From Pezicula radicicola (Eukaryota > Ascomycota > Leotiomycetes > Helotiales > Dermateaceae), in contig PDUO01000098.1 in assembly GCA_003008705.1 (NCBI GenBank), positions 66,463-124,534 of the forward strand: a DNA stretch of 58,072 bases, read 5' to 3'. A model generated the notes under the pieces. The model was not told the DNA's origin. It did not search any database and worked only from the letters and a program-made list of their open reading frames with translations. Positions within the stretch are counted from its first letter, which is position 1, and every line of letters starts with the position of its first letter. Of the stretch, positions 54,400-58,072 are shown one piece after another. A program made the position numbers and the translations under genes.

Positions 54400-57300
54400 T
54401 AATATTTAGAGTTATAGTTTATAAGAAGTACTAATATACTATATTACCTAGCGAGATCAAGGCCTACTTTAGTATAGATAGTCTATATAGATTCAGAAAG
54501 GAGGAGTAGTAAAGGATTATAGACTAGATTAAGTATATTATAGGATTAATTCCTAATCAAGATATTCTAGCCTAGAATCCCTTCCTATTCCTAGTAGATA
54601 TATCAGAGCCTATTTAAGTATTATTACTACTATAGATAAATAGACTATAATATATATTCTATAGTATTAATAACTAATTACTATACTAGTATATCTATAA
54701 AGATATATAGAAAATATAAAGGTATTATAAGATAGAATATAACTAGGAGAATCTAAATAAGAAAGGATAACTAAAGAAGAATACTAGCTAGATTATAGTA
54801 TCTATACTATAGCGGAGTAGGGTATAATACTAGTAGTTTTTTATCCAAGGTCTAAAGTTAAGGTATTTCAAGATTAGTAGGAGAGTTAAGAGCTAGAGTA
54901 GTCTCTAGAGTAGCCCCTAGCTCAAGAGTATATAGGATAGGATAGAGAGAGTAATTAACGAGGGCCGGAACTAAGTCTAGGTAGTCTAATATCGGAAGAT
55001 CAAGGTTATTAATAAGTCTCTTGAGCTAAATCTATAGCTATAATTTATAGGATAGGCCTAGTACCTAGTCTAGTTTAACCCTATAGAATTATATTAGTTA
55101 GTTAGGTTAATTAACTAGGATAATAAAGCTAAGTTATATATTATCTATAAGGTATTTAATAAGATAATTCAAGATAGATAGGGTATTACTATTAAAGGTA
55201 TTATTAGAAAGGTAGTACTAGTTGAGACTAACTAGAAGGAGTAAGGGAAGAAACCCAAGAGGTTATTTAACTATAAGATAAAGCTAGATACTTTTCAGAA
55301 GTATACTACTATTTAGAAGTAGCTCCTTAGCTATATCGTCTATTATAAGGATCTAGAAGAGGATAAGTAACCTTATTTCAAGCTAACTATATAGTAATAG
55401 GTCTATCTTGATATATTAATAGAAGTTATAGATTAGTTAACTAATTACTAAGAGGAAGAATAATACTATAAGGATAAAATATATTAGTACTTCTAGGATA
55501 AAATCTAGAAAGTACTACTATAGCTCTATATTACCTTACTTAATTATAACCTCATTAATAATAAATACTAGAGTATAGTTATTAGTAGTCTAGCTATTCT
55601 AGGTATCCAAGAAGATAAGGGCTAGGAGATACCCAAGGATTATACTCCTAAACTCTCTACTATTATTAAGCTTACTCGGTTAATAGTTATCCAGAAGGTA
55701 TATTAAGCCTAGTAAGCTAGTATTACTCAGAAGCTAACCTAGTAGTAGAGCTAAGAAGAGGCTAAGGAGTAGAGCCTAAGCTATATTAAGCTTATATAAG
55801 GGATATCTTATTAATTTATAATATTAATAAGTAAGTATAGGAAGTTAACTCTAATAGATTAGATATTTAAGGCCTAAACCTATAGTCTCTATATCCAATA
55901 TAATACTACTACTAAAGGGACTATATAATAGAAAGGGGATACTCTCTTATATTAGGGAGTTTAATTCTATATAGAATAGGTCTAGAAGATAGTATATAGA
56001 CTAATAAGCTAGGCCTAGGGCTAGTTAATTACTAAGTTACTAATACTATAGATAGATTTATACTATTAGATCTAGGGTATACCCCTACCTAAAATCTACT
56101 AGGATAAGATCTAGGACAACCCTACTAAGTAGAGTATTAGATAGTTATTCCTTAAAGATCTCTAGAACCAATTCTTGATTAATAGTATAGAAGGTTCTAA
56201 ATAACTAGTAAAGAGGGTTATAAGTAAGCTAGCCTTACAGAGGGATATACTATAGCCCGAAAGACCTAGTTAACTAATCCAATAGTACTAGAAGACTATC
56301 TAGGAGTATAGGTATAAATTCAAGGTATTCTAAGAGGAGTTACTACTTCTTATATATATTACTAGTAGCTAGGCTACTTATATAACTAAGATTATTAGAA
56401 TCTAATACTAGAATACTAGGAATAGTAGGGTTTAGAATATCTTTATTAAGGATAGCTTAGTCTATTTTATAATATTATATTATAAAGGATATAAGTTAAA
56501 TAAGTAGATCAAGGTTATTTAGTACTTCTTACCTAAAGAGATTAGAGAGCTATTTATATATTTCCTCTAGTTTATATTACTATTCTATAAAAGTATATAG
56601 ATTATAAGTAGTAATACTATAGAGCTGAGTATATTTATATAGGGACCTAGGTTAACCGAAGAAGTAGAGAATAATACTAGAATAGTAATATCTTACCCTA
56701 TCTATAAGAGTAGTTTAAATAATAAGAGCCCTCCTTCTAAGTAACCTCTAAAGATATAGGTATCTAATTAGCTCTGGAAGATCTTCTAATATAAGTCTAT
56801 TGAATAGATAGGTATTAGGTTAAATATTAACCTATAAAGGTAAGTTATAATTACTATTAGTCGGAAGTATCTATAAGATATCTTTTAGGATAAGGATAGG
56901 CCTAAGATACTTAATAATAACTACTTCAACAAGGATAATCCCGAAGGAGATAGCTTATAGGATCTATAAGCTAGCTATAGTACCTATACTACTAGTATAG
57001 TTTATACTCATTTAATATCCAAAGGCTAATTCAAGACTCTAAGCTAGTAAGAGTAGTTTCAGAAGATTAGCCAGGAGTAGTACTAGTTTCTTGGCTTCTA
57101 TATTAAGTAGGACCAAGTTAGTAGTCTCTTTAGACGAAAGTAGAAGTAAAGCCTATAGGAGAGAGTTAATAAAGAGGTCTAGGTATAATGATAGAAGAAG
57201 CTATAGATAGTAAATATCCACTATAGGTTAAGGTTTATCCTTGGTCCCTATAGTCTATTTCACGGTAAATAAGAGATAGCTCTAAAGATTATTATATAGG

Positions 57301-58072
57301 GAGAGAGTCCTATAGTTACTATTATAGGTATAGGGTATAGGAAGAGCCTCTTATTTATATTACTAGCTATTCTTATACCCGAGGGAACTAGTATTATTAT
57401 TACCCTATTAACCTCTCTATAAGGAAACCTCCAGGAATAATATAAGTAAGCTAAGATCTATAGTATTAAGTAGAGAAGCTAGGATCTATATAAGACTAGT
57501 TCTCTAGTCTTTATTATACCTAAGTTAGTTATAACTAAGACCTTTACTAACTATATTAGTTGACTATACTATATATATTAGTTTAACTATATTATTATTA
57601 ATAAATACTAGATAATCTTAGATAGTACCCCCTAGTTCTAGCTAAAGCTATAATAACTAGACGAGCTAGCCCTTAAGGGAGTCTAGATAGTATATCTAAC
57701 TATAACTCTACTACTATAGGATAAGAAGGAATTCTATAATTTAATCTATATCCTATAAGGGTTCTAGTCTATCTATAGCTAGACTATATAGCCTAATATC
57801 TAGTATTAGGTATAGAAGATTGAGATTAGTACTCCTCTATATACTAGCTCTAGAAATAATACTTAAGAGTAAGGCCTTAGTCCTTGACTTAAAGCTATAA
57901 TCAAGGAAGTTATTATAACTAAAGCCCTTGAATATCCTATACCTATAAAGATTATAATCTATTATAATAGTAAGAAAGGAGTTAATAAGCTTACTTATAA
58001 GTTAAACTATAATACTTACTATTATAATATTAATAGCTAAGATAGGAAAGTATAGTAACTCAAGAGGTAGAT
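54400..58072 (+). mobile_element. RIP-degraded OrsD-RecQ helicase element
   Basis: No open frame remains, but blocks follow the order of fungal OrsD-like/RecQ fusion proteins. At 55260-55385: FNYKIKLDTFQKYTTI and a linker ending PYFKLT. At 55520-55690: LYITLLNYNLINNKY and SLAILGIQEDKG, then DYTPKLSTIIKLTRLIVI. At about 57020-57110, with stops at Gln/Trp positions, comes the FLGFYIK block. The helicase core follows: Walker A as GIGYRKSLLF (57327-57356), then IPEGTSIIITLLTSL, a DExH region reading NKY (57600-57608), and IVYLTITLLL for motif III (about 57690-57720). It continues past the window edge. Such helicase genes are often subtelomeric (telomere-linked helicases) but are also dispersed; no telomeric repeat is seen here. 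Confidence 0.75.

Noticed and set aside
57900..58072. Telomere at the right edge.
   Set aside because: No TTAGGG-type tract is present; the helicase remnant alone does not prove a chromosome end.
1..58072. tRNA or rRNA genes.
   Set aside because: I saw no cloverleaf boxes or rRNA landmarks; a covariance-model scan would be needed to be sure.

Overview
The window reads as accessory, transposon-rich DNA from a filamentous ascomycete (Pezizomycotina). Evidence: short introns of about 50-90 bp with GTANGN donors and CTAAC-type branch sites, Zn2Cys6 regulators, HET/NB-ARC/NACHT genes, a TRI12-type MFS pump, and long blocks in which CpA/TpG are almost absent and TpA is in great excess. That last feature is the signature of repeat-induced point mutation (RIP). 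A Leotiomycete is my guess, but the sequence does not settle the class. A few N bases (325, 1376, 1379, 1384, 33287) show draft assembly. All gene models here were spliced by eye.

Layout. 1-6.68 kb: RIP-wrecked Ty3/gypsy retrotransposon and other remnants, ending in a probable LTR that cuts off the front of a HET gene. 6.68-9.73 kb: a large HET-(double P-loop)NB-TPR NLR. 10.0-16.3 kb: three minus-strand pseudogenes (PDR-type ABC transporter, nucleotidyltransferase-like protein, Zn2Cys6 regulator with a destroyed zinc finger). 16.7-18.05 kb: an amidohydrolase with a single TAG stop. Three copies of a CGGGTACNTGTACCC palindrome lie in front of the amidohydrolase and of the dead regulator. 18.93-19.62 kb: a complete 694-bp miniature LTR element with a 5-bp target duplication. 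20.5-22.8 kb: two divergent multi-exon genes of unknown function. 22.9-29.4 kb: an NRPS-like carrier fragment, two solo LTRs, about 3 kb of minisatellite DNA, a kinase pseudogene and a HET/NB fragment. 29.85-31.84 kb: an intact MFS pump. 32-35.2 kb: a solo LTR and OrsD/RecQ-type element debris. 35.2-48.6 kb: the healthiest block (UIM-bearing glycosyltransferase, Zn2Cys6 regulator, a head-to-head pair of unknown genes, C2H2 gene, a 211-aa unknown), interrupted by DUF3723, TPR and NACHT-WD40 debris. 48.6-54.4 kb: mostly non-coding, with a MITE and a rhodopsin-like membrane protein gene. 54.4 kb to the end: a RIP-wrecked OrsD-RecQ helicase element still open at the window edge.

Two themes tie the window together. 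First, self/non-self recognition genes (HET, NB-ARC/TPR, NACHT-WD40) occur four times, one large and three as scraps. Second, several otherwise readable genes next to RIP-hit DNA each carry a stop most simply explained by CAR->TAR, CGA->TGA or TGG->TAG. This suggests RIP leaking from repeats into neighbouring genes, while the MFS pump, glycosyltransferase and Zn2Cys6 regulator stay open. The most testable functional idea is the amidohydrolase/Zn2Cys6/palindrome module, a former small catabolic regulon.
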